NCBI GenBank assembly: GCA_963750295.1
Contig: CAVVPY010000001.1
Location: 124,001-188,000, forward strand
Source of the DNA: CAVVPY01 sp963750295
GTDB lineage: Bacteria; Actinomycetota; Actinomycetes; Mycobacteriales; Jatrophihabitantaceae
Reading direction: 5' to 3'
DNA length: 64,000 nucleotides
The position numbers were made by a program, and so were the translations under genes. The notes under the pieces are model-generated. The model did not search any database. It saw nothing but the letters and a program-made list of their open reading frames with translations, and was not told the DNA's origin. Positions 1-8,972 of this stretch are shown piece by piece. The first letter of the stretch is position 1, and every line of letters begins with the position of its first letter.

Positions 1-192
1 CCAGGCGATCGCGGCCGGGCCGCCGTTGTTCCAGCCGACGGCGAAGGTCGTGAAGCAGCCGGCCAGGATCGAGATGATCGAGAACGAGATGGCGAAGTTC
101 GAGAACCCCGACCACGTCCGATTGAGCTCCTGCTTGTAACCAAGCTCGGCGAGTCTTTGCTCGTCCGCATCCTTGTACACCGTCTCGGTCAC
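1..192 (-). CDS. APC-family amino acid/amine permease, N-terminal part
   Basis: This is the first 64 codons of a membrane transporter that leaves the window at its left edge. It starts with GTG at 192 behind a clear AAGGAG ribosome site, 5 bp after the stop of the kinase gene upstream. A short charged cytoplasmic N terminus carries the GYKQEL motif. It is followed by a hydrophobic first membrane segment (NFAISFSIISILAGCFTTF) and the NNGGP loop, both typical of the amino-acid/GABA/ethanolamine permease branch of the APC superfamily. It is co-transcribed with the phosphotransferase and divergent from the amine oxidase gene, so it probably imports the substrate of the neighbouring catabolic genes. 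The substrate cannot be read from this fragment. Confidence 0.85.
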   Translation of the reverse strand, partial: MTETVYKDADEQRLAELGYKQELNRTWSGFSNFAISFSIISILAGCFTTFAVGWNNGGPAAIAW

Positions 193-196
193 TGCG

Positions 197-1177
197 CTAG
201 CTCCTTCGCGGTTGGTTGACGTGCCCAGCGTCCTGGATGAGGCGGGCGAGATCGTGATCGTCGAACTGGGCGACTGCTCGCTCGTACTTCTCCATGCCCC
301 AGGTCCAGAAGTCGAAGTCGGCGGTTCCGACTGCGTCCTGGATCGAGGCCCACAACGTCCAGCCGTACTGGGACATCAGCGCCAGCAGCCGCGCCCTGGC
401 AAGCAGCGCATCGGTGACGGTTTCGAAGTACGCGCTCAGCAGGTCGCCGAGACGCTCCGGTGGCAGTGCGGCCTCGCTCCAGATGTTGCCCAACTCGAAG
501 CACGGGTCGTTGTTGCCCGAGTACTCGTAGTCGATGAACCACAGCCGCGCGCCGTCGTCCATGATGTTGGCCGCGAGCAGGTCGTTGTGGCACGGCACCG
601 TGGCCAGCGGAGCCGCGGCGAGCGCGGCGCGGATCCGTTCGACGAGCGGCATGAAGTCGCGATAGCGGGCCGGTATCCGGAAGCCGTTCTCCTCGACGAC
701 CGAGAGGTACTGGCGCTGGACCGCGAACATGTCGAACTCGTTCACGAACCGGGGGGACTCGTGCAACTTCCGGCATAGCTGCCCAACCCGAGCCAATCGG
801 CGCGAGTCGTCGAGGTCGGCAGCCGTGAAGGTCTTGCCCTCGATCCATTCGACGGCGGCAATGCCGACGTCCGGCTGGCAGCTGAGCACCTTGGGTCCGA
901 CCCCTGCGTCGGCGGCGGATCGGGAGTTGGCGCACTCGGCGACCCGATCGATCGACAGTAACGGGGTCTTGGTGCCCGAGATGCGCACAACGATCGGATC
1001 GGCGCCTATTGGCACCACCTTGTAGATCCGATTCGTCAGGCCACCAGGCATTTCCTCGACGGATCGTGATTTTCCGTGCAGTGCAGGAATCCGGTCGAGG
1101 GCAGCATCGAACTCGGCGTCAGCCGTCGGCGGACGCGTCGGGATCGAGGCGGCGGCAGTGCCGTGCCCAGCAACCAC
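197..1177 (-). CDS. Choline/ethanolamine kinase-like phosphotransferase
   Basis: A 326-residue small-molecule kinase of the APH/choline kinase fold. Seen: GGLTNRIYKV near the N terminus (nucleotide loop), the catalytic loop HNDLLAANI and the metal site FIDYEYSGNN, all in the usual order. The GTG start at 1177 was chosen over a more upstream ATG because it has a GGGAGGAGG ribosome site 7 bases before it, and the extra upstream residues are low-complexity and Arg-rich. It sits directly before the permease in one transcript. The family phosphorylates choline, ethanolamine or related amino alcohols. That it acts on the imported amine is inference from position. Confidence 0.82.
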   Translation of the reverse strand: MVAGHGTAAASIPTRPPTADAEFDAALDRIPALHGKSRSVEEMPGGLTNRIYKVVPIGADPIVVRISGTKTPLLSIDRVAECANSRSAADAGVGPKVLSCQPDVGIAAVEWIEGKTFTAADLDDSRRLARVGQLCRKLHESPRFVNEFDMFAVQRQYLSVVEENGFRIPARYRDFMPLVERIRAALAAAPLATVPCHNDLLAANIMDDGARLWFIDYEYSGNNDPCFELGNIWSEAALPPERLGDLLSAYFETVTDALLARARLLALMSQYGWTLWASIQDAVGTADFDFWTWGMEKYERAVAQFDDHDLARLIQDAGHVNQPRRS

Positions 1178-1338
1178 AGAGCGTCCTCCTCCCGATCGAT
1201 GACCGGCCCCAGCACGCACCCCGATGCAAACGCGGTGTCGGGATGGTAGGCCCGCGAGGATGCAAGGGTCTAGTACCCAGACCTTTACTTCTGTGGAGCT
1301 CTTGTCCGTGCCGCACCCGATGAGCATGATGTTCAGTC
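1178..1338. promoter_or_regulatory. Divergent promoter region with a short inverted repeat
   Basis: The 161 bp between the divergent kinase/permease and oxidase genes must hold both promoters. A short inverted repeat, GGTCT-N7-AGACC, lies at 1267-1283 in the middle of the gap and is a candidate operator for the GntR regulator encoded at 4601. No convincing -35/-10 pair could be assigned to either side. Confidence 0.35.
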
Positions 1339-3816
1339 ATGGCGCCAGGGGCAGAGCTCCCGCAGGCTGCCCGCATTGTCATCATTGGTGGTGGCGTGGG
1401 CGGCGCCAGCGTTGCGTACCACTTGGGCGAACTGGGCGAAACCGACGTCCTGCTGCTTGAGCGCTCTGAGCTGACGAGCGGGTCGACCTTTCACTCGGCC
1501 GGCCTGGTCGGCCAGTTGCGCGCCGACCCGACGTTGACCCGCATGAACATGTACTCCGTCGAGCTGTACCGGAAGCTGCAGACGAGTGAGTACCAGCTCG
1601 GGTGGACCGAGAGCGGTGGCATCAAGCTCGCATCCAGCCCGGAACGGCTTGCGGAGATTCGCCGCCAAATCAGTTGGGCGCGTACCTACGACCTGCCGCT
1701 GCACGAGATCTCGGCGGCGGAGGCAAAGCAGCTGTTCCCGTTGATCGACACCGACGGCGTGGTCGGCGCCGCCTATCTGGAGTCCGACGGCTATCTTGAT
1801 CCGTCCCAGCTGTGTTACGCGCTCGCGAATCTCGCCCGGGCGGCCGGCATCCAGATCGCCGAACGCACCCGAGTCGTTGCCATCGAGGTCGAAGGCCGCC
1901 GGGTGCGCGGGGTTCGGACCGACCGCGGCGACGTGCAGTGCGAGGTGGTCGTCGATTGCGGGGGCATATACGCCGCCGAGATCGCACGGATGGCGGGGGT
2001 GCGGGTGCCGCTGGTTCCGCTCTCGCACCAGTACGTGATCACCGAGGCCTTCTTGGAACCTCGTGACCGGCCGCTTCCGACGCTGCGGGACCCCGACCTG
2101 CTGGTCTACTTCCGGCAGGAGGTGGACGGGTTGGTGATGGGCGGCTACGAGCGCTCGCCCAGCCCCTGGACGGCCTCGGCAACTCGCTTGGATGCCATCC
2201 CGGCCGACTTCAACGCCAAGCTGCTGCCGCCTGACTGGGACCGGATGGAAGAGATCGGCGCGAACGCGGCGCGTCGCGTACCGGCGATGGACACGGTCGG
2301 CGTCCGCACGATGATCAACGGCCCTGAGGCATTCACTCCGGACAACGAGTTCTGCCTCGGCGAGACCGAGATGGCCGGGTTCTTCGTCGCAGCCGGCTTC
2401 TGTGCACACGGCATCGCCGGTGCCGGTGGCATCGGCCGGGTGATGGCCGAATGGATCGTGGCCGACGAACCGAGTTTCGACATCTGGCACATGGACATCA
2501 ACCGCTTCGGTGCGCACTACCGCTCGCCGCGGTTCACCCTCGGCCGGACGCTGGAGACCTACCGCACCTACTACGACATCGCCTATCCCGGCATCCAACG
2601 GCAAGCGGGTCGACCACTGCGGACCTCACCGGCATATGCGTGGCACGAGGAGCACGGTGCCGAATTCGGTGAGAAGGCCGGCTGGGAACGGGTCGACTGG
2701 TACGAGTCGAACGCGGCCGCCGGCGACGCGGCGCTACGTCCGCGCGGCTGGGCGGGACGCCGGTGGTCCCCGGCGATCGGCGCGGAACACGAGGCGACGC
2801 GCCACGCCGCGGGCCTGTTCGACGAGTCGTCCTTCGCCAAGCTCGAGGTGAGCGGTCCGGACTCGGCCACCCTGCTGAACTGGGTCTGTGACAACGACGT
2901 CGACCGCGCGATCGGGACGATCACCTACACCCAGGCGCTGAACAGCCGCGGCGGCATCGAGTCCGATTTCACCGTGACGCGGATCGCGGACGACGTGTTC
3001 TCGATCGTCACCGGCACCGCATACGGGTCGCACGATCTCGCGTGGTTGCGGCGGCAGGCACGCCGGCGCAAGGCCGACGTCCGAATCGCCGACGTGACCG
3101 GTCAATGGGCCTGCTTCGCGCTGTGGGGCCCACTGGCCCGCACCGTCCTGGCGCAGCTGACGCCCGCCGACCTGGGCAATGCCGCATTCCCGTTCATGAC
3201 GGCGCAGTCGATCCCGGTGGCGGACGCCCCGGTGCGGGCGCTGCGTGTCACCTTCGTCGGCGAACTCGGCTGGGAGCTCTACGTCCCCAGCGAGTTCGGC
3301 GCAGCGCTGTGGTCAGCGCTGTGGTCCACCGGTCGTGAGCACGGTGTCGTCGCGGCGGGGTACGGCGCGATCGACAGCATGCGGCTGGAGAAGGGCTACC
3401 GGGTCTGGGGAACCGACCTGACCTCGGAGACCAACCCGTACGAGGCCGGGCTCGGATTCTGCGTGAAGCTCGACAAGCCGGGTGGTTTCGAGGGCCGCGA
3501 TCAGCTGCGGGCGGTGAAGGAGGCCGGGGTGACGCGCCGGTTGCGGGCCATGGTCCTCGACGACCCAGCTGCGGTCGTCCTAGGCAGCGAACCCGTCCGG
3601 ATCGGCGATCGCGTCGTCGGCCGGGTGACCTCTGGTGGGTACGGCTACAGCGTCGCATCGTCGATCGCGTACGGGTACCTGCCGGCCGCCGACGCACAAC
3701 CCGGAACCCGGGTGGCGATTGACCTGTTCGGTCAGTGGGTCGGCGCCGAGGTCGTTCGCGATCCGCTCTTCGACCCAGCGAGCGAGCGCGTGCGGGACAG
3801 CCATGACGGGCTGTGA
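1339..3816 (+). CDS. FAD-dependent amine oxidoreductase with GcvT domains (dimethylglycine/sarcosine dehydrogenase family)
   Basis: An 825-residue two-part enzyme. The N-terminal half is a DAO-type flavin domain with GGGVGG at residues 17-22 and the SGSTFH stretch ending in His52, the position that carries covalent FAD in dimethylglycine and sarcosine dehydrogenases. A linker domain follows from about residue 375, then a GcvT-like folate-binding module from about 430 to the end (GELGWELYVP, then KGYRVWGTDLT). Such enzymes oxidise an N-methyl group and pass the one-carbon unit to tetrahydrofolate. It is first in a plus-strand run and overlaps the next gene by 4 bp. The exact amine is unknown. 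The neighbours suggest a methylated or secondary amine. Confidence 0.88.
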   Translation: MAPGAELPQAARIVIIGGGVGGASVAYHLGELGETDVLLLERSELTSGSTFHSAGLVGQLRADPTLTRMNMYSVELYRKLQTSEYQLGWTESGGIKLASSPERLAEIRRQISWARTYDLPLHEISAAEAKQLFPLIDTDGVVGAAYLESDGYLDPSQLCYALANLARAAGIQIAERTRVVAIEVEGRRVRGVRTDRGDVQCEVVVDCGGIYAAEIARMAGVRVPLVPLSHQYVITEAFLEPRDRPLPTLRDPDLLVYFRQEVDGLVMGGYERSPSPWTASATRLDAIPADFNAKLLPPDWDRMEEIGANAARRVPAMDTVGVRTMINGPEAFTPDNEFCLGETEMAGFFVAAGFCAHGIAGAGGIGRVMAEWIVADEPSFDIWHMDINRFGAHYRSPRFTLGRTLETYRTYYDIAYPGIQRQAGRPLRTSPAYAWHEEHGAEFGEKAGWERVDWYESNAAAGDAALRPRGWAGRRWSPAIGAEHEATRHAAGLFDESSFAKLEVSGPDSATLLNWVCDNDVDRAIGTITYTQALNSRGGIESDFTVTRIADDVFSIVTGTAYGSHDLAWLRRQARRRKADVRIADVTGQWACFALWGPLARTVLAQLTPADLGNAAFPFMTAQSIPVADAPVRALRVTFVGELGWELYVPSEFGAALWSALWSTGREHGVVAAGYGAIDSMRLEKGYRVWGTDLTSETNPYEAGLGFCVKLDKPGGFEGRDQLRAVKEAGVTRRLRAMVLDDPAAVVLGSEPVRIGDRVVGRVTSGGYGYSVASSIAYGYLPAADAQPGTRVAIDLFGQWVGAEVVRDPLFDPASERVRDSHDGL

Positions 3817-4601
3817 TTGAGATGGATCACCGGACGTACCATTTAGGGGTGAATCGCCGGGGACGGCCATTGATCGGTCTGACGACCTACCGAGAGACCG
3901 CGGCGTGGGGAGTGTGGAACGAGCCGGCGGACGTGCTGCCGCGCGGGTACGCAGATTCGGTCGTTGCCGCCGGTGGGGCGCCGGTGCTGTTGCCACCGGC
4001 TGCCGGCCCGGCTGAGGGAGCCGAGATCGGAGAGGACGTCGTGGCCGCGCTGGACGGTCTCGTCCTGACCGGCGGCGCCGACGTCGATCCGGCGCGGTAC
4101 CGGGCTGTCCGCGATGAGGCGACCGGTCCGGCCCGCCCGGACCGTGACGGGTGGGAGATCGCGCTCGTCCACGCTGCGCTGCGCCGCGACCTGCCCGTGC
4201 TGGCGATCTGCCGGGGGATGCAGGTGCTGAACGTGGCCCTCGGTGGCAACCTGATCCAGCATCTGCCGGACGCCGTCGGCCACGACGGGCATTGCCCGAC
4301 GGTGGGCGAGCACGGGCGGCACGCGGTCCGTCTCGATCCGAGCAGCCTGGTCGGTGCATTGCTCGGTGAACAGAGCACCGTTGCCACCTACCACCATCAG
4401 GCGATCGATTCGCCTGCGCCGGGACTCACGACGGTCGGCTGGGCGGAGGACGGCACTGCCGAGGCGATCGTGCACGCGGATTCGACATGGGTCGTCGGCG
4501 TGCAATGGCACCCCGAGAAGCACGACGAGGTCGAGCTCTTCACCGGCCTCGTGACCGCCGCCCTCGCCTGCCGTGACGCCCGAGCGGGAACGGTCGGCTG
4601 A
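3813..4601 (+). CDS. Class I glutamine amidotransferase-like gamma-glutamyl hydrolase (peptidase C26, PuuD-like)
   Basis: A 262-residue protein resembling gamma-glutamyl-gamma-aminobutyrate hydrolase, which frees the product acid from its gamma-glutamyl carrier. The nucleophile Cys133 sits in AICRGMQ, and the His233/Glu235 pair is in WHPEKH. The GTG at 3813 overlaps the previous stop as GTGA. An ATG at 3822 and a GTG at 3849 are in frame, and the protein fold proper begins just after 3849, so the true start may be later. Its stop overlaps the regulator start as TGATG. With the glutamine-synthetase-like ligase and aldehyde dehydrogenase downstream it completes a gamma-glutamylation cycle. Confidence 0.87.
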   Translation: MIEMDHRTYHLGVNRRGRPLIGLTTYRETAAWGVWNEPADVLPRGYADSVVAAGGAPVLLPPAAGPAEGAEIGEDVVAALDGLVLTGGADVDPARYRAVRDEATGPARPDRDGWEIALVHAALRRDLPVLAICRGMQVLNVALGGNLIQHLPDAVGHDGHCPTVGEHGRHAVRLDPSSLVGALLGEQSTVATYHHQAIDSPAPGLTTVGWAEDGTAEAIVHADSTWVVGVQWHPEKHDEVELFTGLVTAALACRDARAGTVG

Positions 4602-5359
4602 TGGCCGGGCCGGTGAGCGTGACCCAGGGTCCGCAAGGCAACGTCGAGGCACTCTGGGCCAGTGCCGTGTTCTCGCCGGTGCCCGTCCGCAACGCCTTCG
4701 AGGTCACCGTCGAGCGCCTGGTACAGAGCGTCCGTCTGGGCGTACTGCGTGACGGTGACCGCCTGCCGCCGGAGCGCGAACTGGCCGACACCTTCGGGGT
4801 CAGCCGGGTCACCCTGCGTGAGGCGATCCGTGCCCTGCGCGATGCGGGGCTGGTCGAGTCCCGCCGTGGACGTGGTGGCGGAACGTTCGTCGTCTCGCCG
4901 CGCCCGTCACGGTCGAAGTCCGCCGGGGCGCTCGGGCGCGGGCTGAAGTACCCGTTGGAGGACTCGCTGGCACTGCGCCGGGTCGCCGAGCCGGGCGCCG
5001 CGGCGCTGGCCGCGAACCGAACGCTGACGGCTGCGGACCGGGCGAGCCTGACCCGCTACCTCGCCGAGGCCACCGACTGTCCGCCGGCGCGGCGCCGGCT
5101 GGCTGACTCGCGACTGCACATGGCGATCGCCGCGCTGTGCGGCAGCCCGTCGGTCACGGCGGTGGTGGCCGACGTGCAGATGCGGTTGGAGGAACTGCTT
5201 CGCGCCATTCCGGTGCTGCCGGCCAACATCGCGCATTCCGACGTCCAGCACGCTGCGATCGTGGAAGCGATCCTCGCCGGTCAGGCGAGCGAGGCGCGAG
5301 CAGCCATGGAGGAGCACGTCGAAGGCACGGCGGCACTGCTGAGAGGTTTCCTCGCGTGA
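4601..5359 (+). CDS. GntR/FadR-type transcriptional regulator
   Basis: 252 residues. The winged helix (LPPERELADTFGVSRVTLRE, then GLVESRRGRGGGTFV) occupies about residues 40-105. An all-helical FCD effector domain fills the C terminus, with His residues in DSRLHMAIAAL and EEHVEGT that typically bind metal or carboxylate. Its position inside the catabolic operon suggests that it represses the operon and responds to a small carboxylic acid. The operator is not proven. The inverted repeat at 1267-1283 is the best local candidate. Confidence 0.88.
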   Translation: MAGPVSVTQGPQGNVEALWASAVFSPVPVRNAFEVTVERLVQSVRLGVLRDGDRLPPERELADTFGVSRVTLREAIRALRDAGLVESRRGRGGGTFVVSPRPSRSKSAGALGRGLKYPLEDSLALRRVAEPGAAALAANRTLTAADRASLTRYLAEATDCPPARRRLADSRLHMAIAALCGSPSVTAVVADVQMRLEELLRAIPVLPANIAHSDVQHAAIVEAILAGQASEARAAMEEHVEGTAALLRGFLA

Positions 5360-5426
5360 GGAATCACTATCGCGCCGACCGGGCAAGAAGGTATGTTCGG
5401 CGGACCTTCAAGCGAGGGAGTCGCCG

Positions 5427-6770
5427 ATGAACCTCGACCAGCTTCGTGCCGAGATCGGCTCGGGCCGGATCGACACCGTCATCGTTGCGATCACCGATAT
5501 CCAGGGCCGGCTGCAAGGGAAGCGGGTGGACGCCCACTTCTTCCTCGACAGCGTCCTCTCGCATGGCACCGAGGGTTGCAACTACCTGCTCGCCGTCGAC
5601 GTCGAGATGAACACCGTGGACGGCTACGCGATCTCGTCCTGGGACCGCGGGTACGGCGATTTCGTGATGGCACCGGACCTGGCCACCCTGCGCCGCATCA
5701 GCTGGCACCCGGGCACGGCGCTGTTGCTCGCGGACGTGACCTGGCTCGACGGTGCGCCCGTCGTCGAATCGCCCCGCCAGATCCTGCGCCGCCAACTCGA
5801 CCGGCTCGCCGAGCGCGGGTGGACGGCGTTGGTCGGGACGGAACTCGAATTCATCCTGTTCGAGGACACCTACGAGCAGGCGTGGCAGAAGAAGTACGTC
5901 GGGCTCACGCCGTCGAACCAGTACAACGTCGACTACTCGATCCTCGGCACCGGACGGGTGGAGCCGCTGCTTCGAGCCATCCGGCTGGGCATGCGCGATG
6001 CCGGGATGCAGGTCGAGTCGGTCAAGGGTGAGTGCAACCCGGGTCAGCACGAGATCGCGTTCAAATACGACGAGGCACTGAAGACGTGCGACAACCACGT
6101 GGTCTACAAGACCGGCGCCAAAGAGATCGCGGCACAGCACGGCTCGGCCTTGACGTTCATGGCGAAGTACGACGAGCGCGAGGGCAACTCGTGTCACGTC
6201 CACCTGTCCCTGCGGACCGACGACGACACCCCGGTCTTCGCGGGCGAGGACGGGCACGGCACGTCCGAGGTCTTCACGCAGTTCGTCGCCGGACAGCTCG
6301 CGACGCTGCGCGAGTTCGCCTACTTCTACGCACCGAACATCAACTCCTACAAGCGATACCAGCCCGGTAGCTTCGCGCCGACCGCCGTGCAGTGGGGTAT
6401 CGACAACCGGACGTGCGCCGTGCGCGTGGTCGGGCACGGACCGAGTCTGCGGTTCGAGAACCGGCTGCCTGGTGGCGACGTCAACCCCTACCTGGCGGTC
6501 GCGGCCATGATCGCCGCCGGCCTGCACGGGGTCGATCACGGGCTGCCGCCGGTGCCGGCCTTCGAAAGCAACGCCTACGCCAGCGACGGTCCACGGGTCC
6601 CGTCAACGCTGCGTGACGCAGCGGATCTGCTGGAAAACAGCGCGATTGCGCACGAGGCGTTCGGGCCGGCCGTCGTGGCGCACTACGTCAACGCCGCCCG
6701 TGTCGAGTTGGCCGCGTTCGACGCGGCCATCACCGACTGGGAGCGCGTCCGCAGTTTCGAGCGGATGTGA
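5427..6770 (+). CDS. Glutamine synthetase-like gamma-glutamyl-amine ligase (GlnA3/GlnA4/PuuA type)
   Basis: A 447-residue member of the glutamine synthetase family. Visible signatures are the metal-binding ELEFILFED, the NPGQHEIAF glutamate loop, CHVHLSL, and the ATP/phosphate region around GSFAPTAVQWGIDNRTCAVR. In actinobacteria such paralogues ligate glutamate to polyamines or ethanolamine rather than to ammonia. The divergent length and the surrounding hydrolase and dehydrogenase argue for that here. A GGGAG ribosome site precedes the ATG. The 67 bp gap after the regulator could hold its own promoter. The substrate amine cannot be read from sequence. Confidence 0.87.
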   Translation: MNLDQLRAEIGSGRIDTVIVAITDIQGRLQGKRVDAHFFLDSVLSHGTEGCNYLLAVDVEMNTVDGYAISSWDRGYGDFVMAPDLATLRRISWHPGTALLLADVTWLDGAPVVESPRQILRRQLDRLAERGWTALVGTELEFILFEDTYEQAWQKKYVGLTPSNQYNVDYSILGTGRVEPLLRAIRLGMRDAGMQVESVKGECNPGQHEIAFKYDEALKTCDNHVVYKTGAKEIAAQHGSALTFMAKYDEREGNSCHVHLSLRTDDDTPVFAGEDGHGTSEVFTQFVAGQLATLREFAYFYAPNINSYKRYQPGSFAPTAVQWGIDNRTCAVRVVGHGPSLRFENRLPGGDVNPYLAVAAMIAAGLHGVDHGLPPVPAFESNAYASDGPRVPSTLRDAADLLENSAIAHEAFGPAVVAHYVNAARVELAAFDAAITDWERVRSFERM

Positions 6771-8143
6771 CGGTGAGCGCGCAGACCTACGACGTCGTCA
6801 ACCCCGCGACCGAGGACCACGTCACGACCGTCGACCTGCTCGACGAGCAGGCAACCGACGAGGCAATCGCTCGATCGCGCACGGCATTCCGGTCCTGGCG
6901 CACCGTGTCACCGGGCGACCGCGCGCGACTGCTGCGCCGCTTCGCCGACGCGGTCGACGGCGATCGCGAGAATCTGGCCCAGCTCGAGGTCGCCAACTCC
7001 GGCCACACCATCAGCAACGCGCGGTGGGAGGCAGGCAACGTCCGCGATGTGATCGCGTACTACGCCGGCTCGCCGGAGCGACTGATCGGCCAGCAGATCC
7101 CGGTCGCCGACGGCGTGGACGTGACCTTCCACGAACCGCTCGGCGTCGTCGGCGCGATCATCCCGTGGAACTTCCCGATGCCGATCGCGTCGTGGGCCTT
7201 CGCGCCGGCGCTCGCGGCCGGCAACACCGTCGTCCTCAAGCCGGCCGAACTGACCCCGCTGACCGCCATCCGGCTGGCCGAGCTCGCCCTCGAGGCCGGC
7301 ATTCCCGCGGATGTGCTGCAGGTACTGCCCGGGAAGGGCAGCGTTGTCGGTCAGCGCTTCGTCGATCACCCGGACGTCGCGAAGATCGTCTTCACCGGCT
7401 CGACCGAGGTCGGTAGCCAGGTGATGGCCGGGTGCGCGCGCCGGATCAAGCCGGTCACGCTCGAACTCGGTGGCAAGAGCGCCAATGTCATCTTCGCCGA
7501 CGCCGACCTCGAGCAGGCCGCAGCGAGCGCGCCGTCCGCCGCCTTCGACAACGCCGGGCAGGATTGTTGTGCGCGATCGCGAATCCTCGTCGAGCGCGGC
7601 GCGTACGACCGCTTCATGGAACTGCTCGAAGCTGCGGTGCGGCAGGTCGTCGTCCGCGACCCTACGGACGAGACCGCCGAGATGGGGCCGCTCGTCAGCG
7701 CCGCGCAGCGCGCGCGGGTTGCCGCATACGTGCCCGACGAGGGCCAGGTCGCGTTCCGGGGCACCGCCCCGGACGGACCCGGCTTCTGGTTCGCCCCTAC
7801 CGTCGTCACGCCCAGCGATCCGGCCGATCGGCTGTTGCGGGAGGAGATCTTCGGCCCGGTCGTGGCCGTCGTCGCCTTCGACGACGAGGCCGACGCGATC
7901 CGCATCGCGAACGACAGCGACTTCGGTCTGTCCGGGTCGATCTGGACCCGCGACGTCGGGCGCGCGCTGCGGGTGAGCCGCGGTATCGAGGCCGGCAACC
8001 TGTCGGTCAACTCCAACTCGTCGGTGCGGTACTGGACGCCGTTCGGCGGCTTCAAGTCCTCCGGCCTCGGCCGCGAACTCGGGCCGGACGCGCCGTTGGC
8101 GTTCACCGAGACCAAGAACGTCTTCATCTCGACGAAGGAGTAG
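6767..8143 (+). CDS. NAD(P)-dependent aldehyde dehydrogenase
   Basis: 458 residues, normal ALDH length. Seen: the cofactor loop GSTEVGS, the general-base motif LELGGKSANV, and the nucleophile in GQDCCARSR (Cys267/268). The GTG start at 6767 overlaps the ligase stop as GTGA. A second GTG at 6773 is equally possible. In gamma-glutamylation pathways this enzyme oxidises the gamma-glutamyl aminoaldehyde to the acid. It sits between the ligase and an SDR gene in a tightly packed operon. Confidence 0.9.
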   Translation: MTVSAQTYDVVNPATEDHVTTVDLLDEQATDEAIARSRTAFRSWRTVSPGDRARLLRRFADAVDGDRENLAQLEVANSGHTISNARWEAGNVRDVIAYYAGSPERLIGQQIPVADGVDVTFHEPLGVVGAIIPWNFPMPIASWAFAPALAAGNTVVLKPAELTPLTAIRLAELALEAGIPADVLQVLPGKGSVVGQRFVDHPDVAKIVFTGSTEVGSQVMAGCARRIKPVTLELGGKSANVIFADADLEQAAASAPSAAFDNAGQDCCARSRILVERGAYDRFMELLEAAVRQVVVRDPTDETAEMGPLVSAAQRARVAAYVPDEGQVAFRGTAPDGPGFWFAPTVVTPSDPADRLLREEIFGPVVAVVAFDDEADAIRIANDSDFGLSGSIWTRDVGRALRVSRGIEAGNLSVNSNSSVRYWTPFGGFKSSGLGRELGPDAPLAFTETKNVFISTKE

Positions 8144-8145
8144 CC

Positions 8146-8922
8146 ATGACCGCAGCCTCGACCCGACTCGCCGGGCGAGTCGCCGTCGTCACCGGGGCAG
8201 GCGGCGGGATCGGCCTGGCCACCGTGCGGCGGTTCGCGGCCGAGGGTGCCAAGGTCGTGTGCGTGGACGTCAACGCCGACGCCGGGGCCGCCGCCGCCAA
8301 GGACGTCGGGGGGCTGTTCGTGGCCGCCGACGTCACCAGCGAGGACGACGTGCGCGCGATGTACCGCACTGCGCTCGACGAGTACGGCCGCCTCGACATA
8401 GCGTTCAACAACGCGGGGATCTCCCCGCCGGACGACGACTCGATCCTCACCACCGGCATCGAGGCGTGGCAGCGGGTCCAGGACGTCAACCTCACCTCGG
8501 TGTACCTGTGCTGCAAGTACGCGATCGAGCACATGCGGGCGGGCGGAGGCGGCTCGATCATCAACACCGCGTCCTTCGTCGCCGTCCTGGGATCGGCGAC
8601 CTCGCAGATCTCCTACACGGCCAGCAAGGGCGGTGTGCTCGCGATGAGCCGGGAACTCGGCGTGCAGTTCGCGCGCGAGGGCATCCGGGTGAACGCGCTG
8701 TGCCCCGGTCCGGTCAACACCCCGCTGCTGCAGGAGTTGTTCGCGAAGGATCCCGAGCGGGCCGCGCGCCGGATGGTGCACATCCCGATGGGCCGCTTCG
8801 GCGAGGCGGACGAGATCGCCGCGGCAGTCGCCTTCCTCGCCAGCGACGACGCGTCGTTCATCACCGCGTCGACGTTCCTGGTCGACGGCGGCATCAGCTC
8901 TGCCTACGTCACGCCGCTCTGA
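8146..8922 (+). CDS. Short-chain dehydrogenase/reductase (classical)
   Basis: 258 residues with the complete classical SDR set: the NAD(P) loop TGAGGGIG, NNAG, the catalytic Ser, YTASKG (Tyr and Lys both present), and the PGPVNTP tail loop. The ATG at 8146 has GAAGGAG directly upstream and lies 2 bp after the aldehyde dehydrogenase stop, so it belongs to the same operon. It probably oxidises an alcohol intermediate of the amine pathway. The substrate is not evident. Confidence 0.87.
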   Translation: MTAASTRLAGRVAVVTGAGGGIGLATVRRFAAEGAKVVCVDVNADAGAAAAKDVGGLFVAADVTSEDDVRAMYRTALDEYGRLDIAFNNAGISPPDDDSILTTGIEAWQRVQDVNLTSVYLCCKYAIEHMRAGGGGSIINTASFVAVLGSATSQISYTASKGGVLAMSRELGVQFAREGIRVNALCPGPVNTPLLQELFAKDPERAARRMVHIPMGRFGEADEIAAAVAFLASDDASFITASTFLVDGGISSAYVTPL

Positions 8923-8972
8923 GCAGCCGCACGCGCGGCGCGGGGCACGAGGACACCTGCCAAGCTGGCCCG

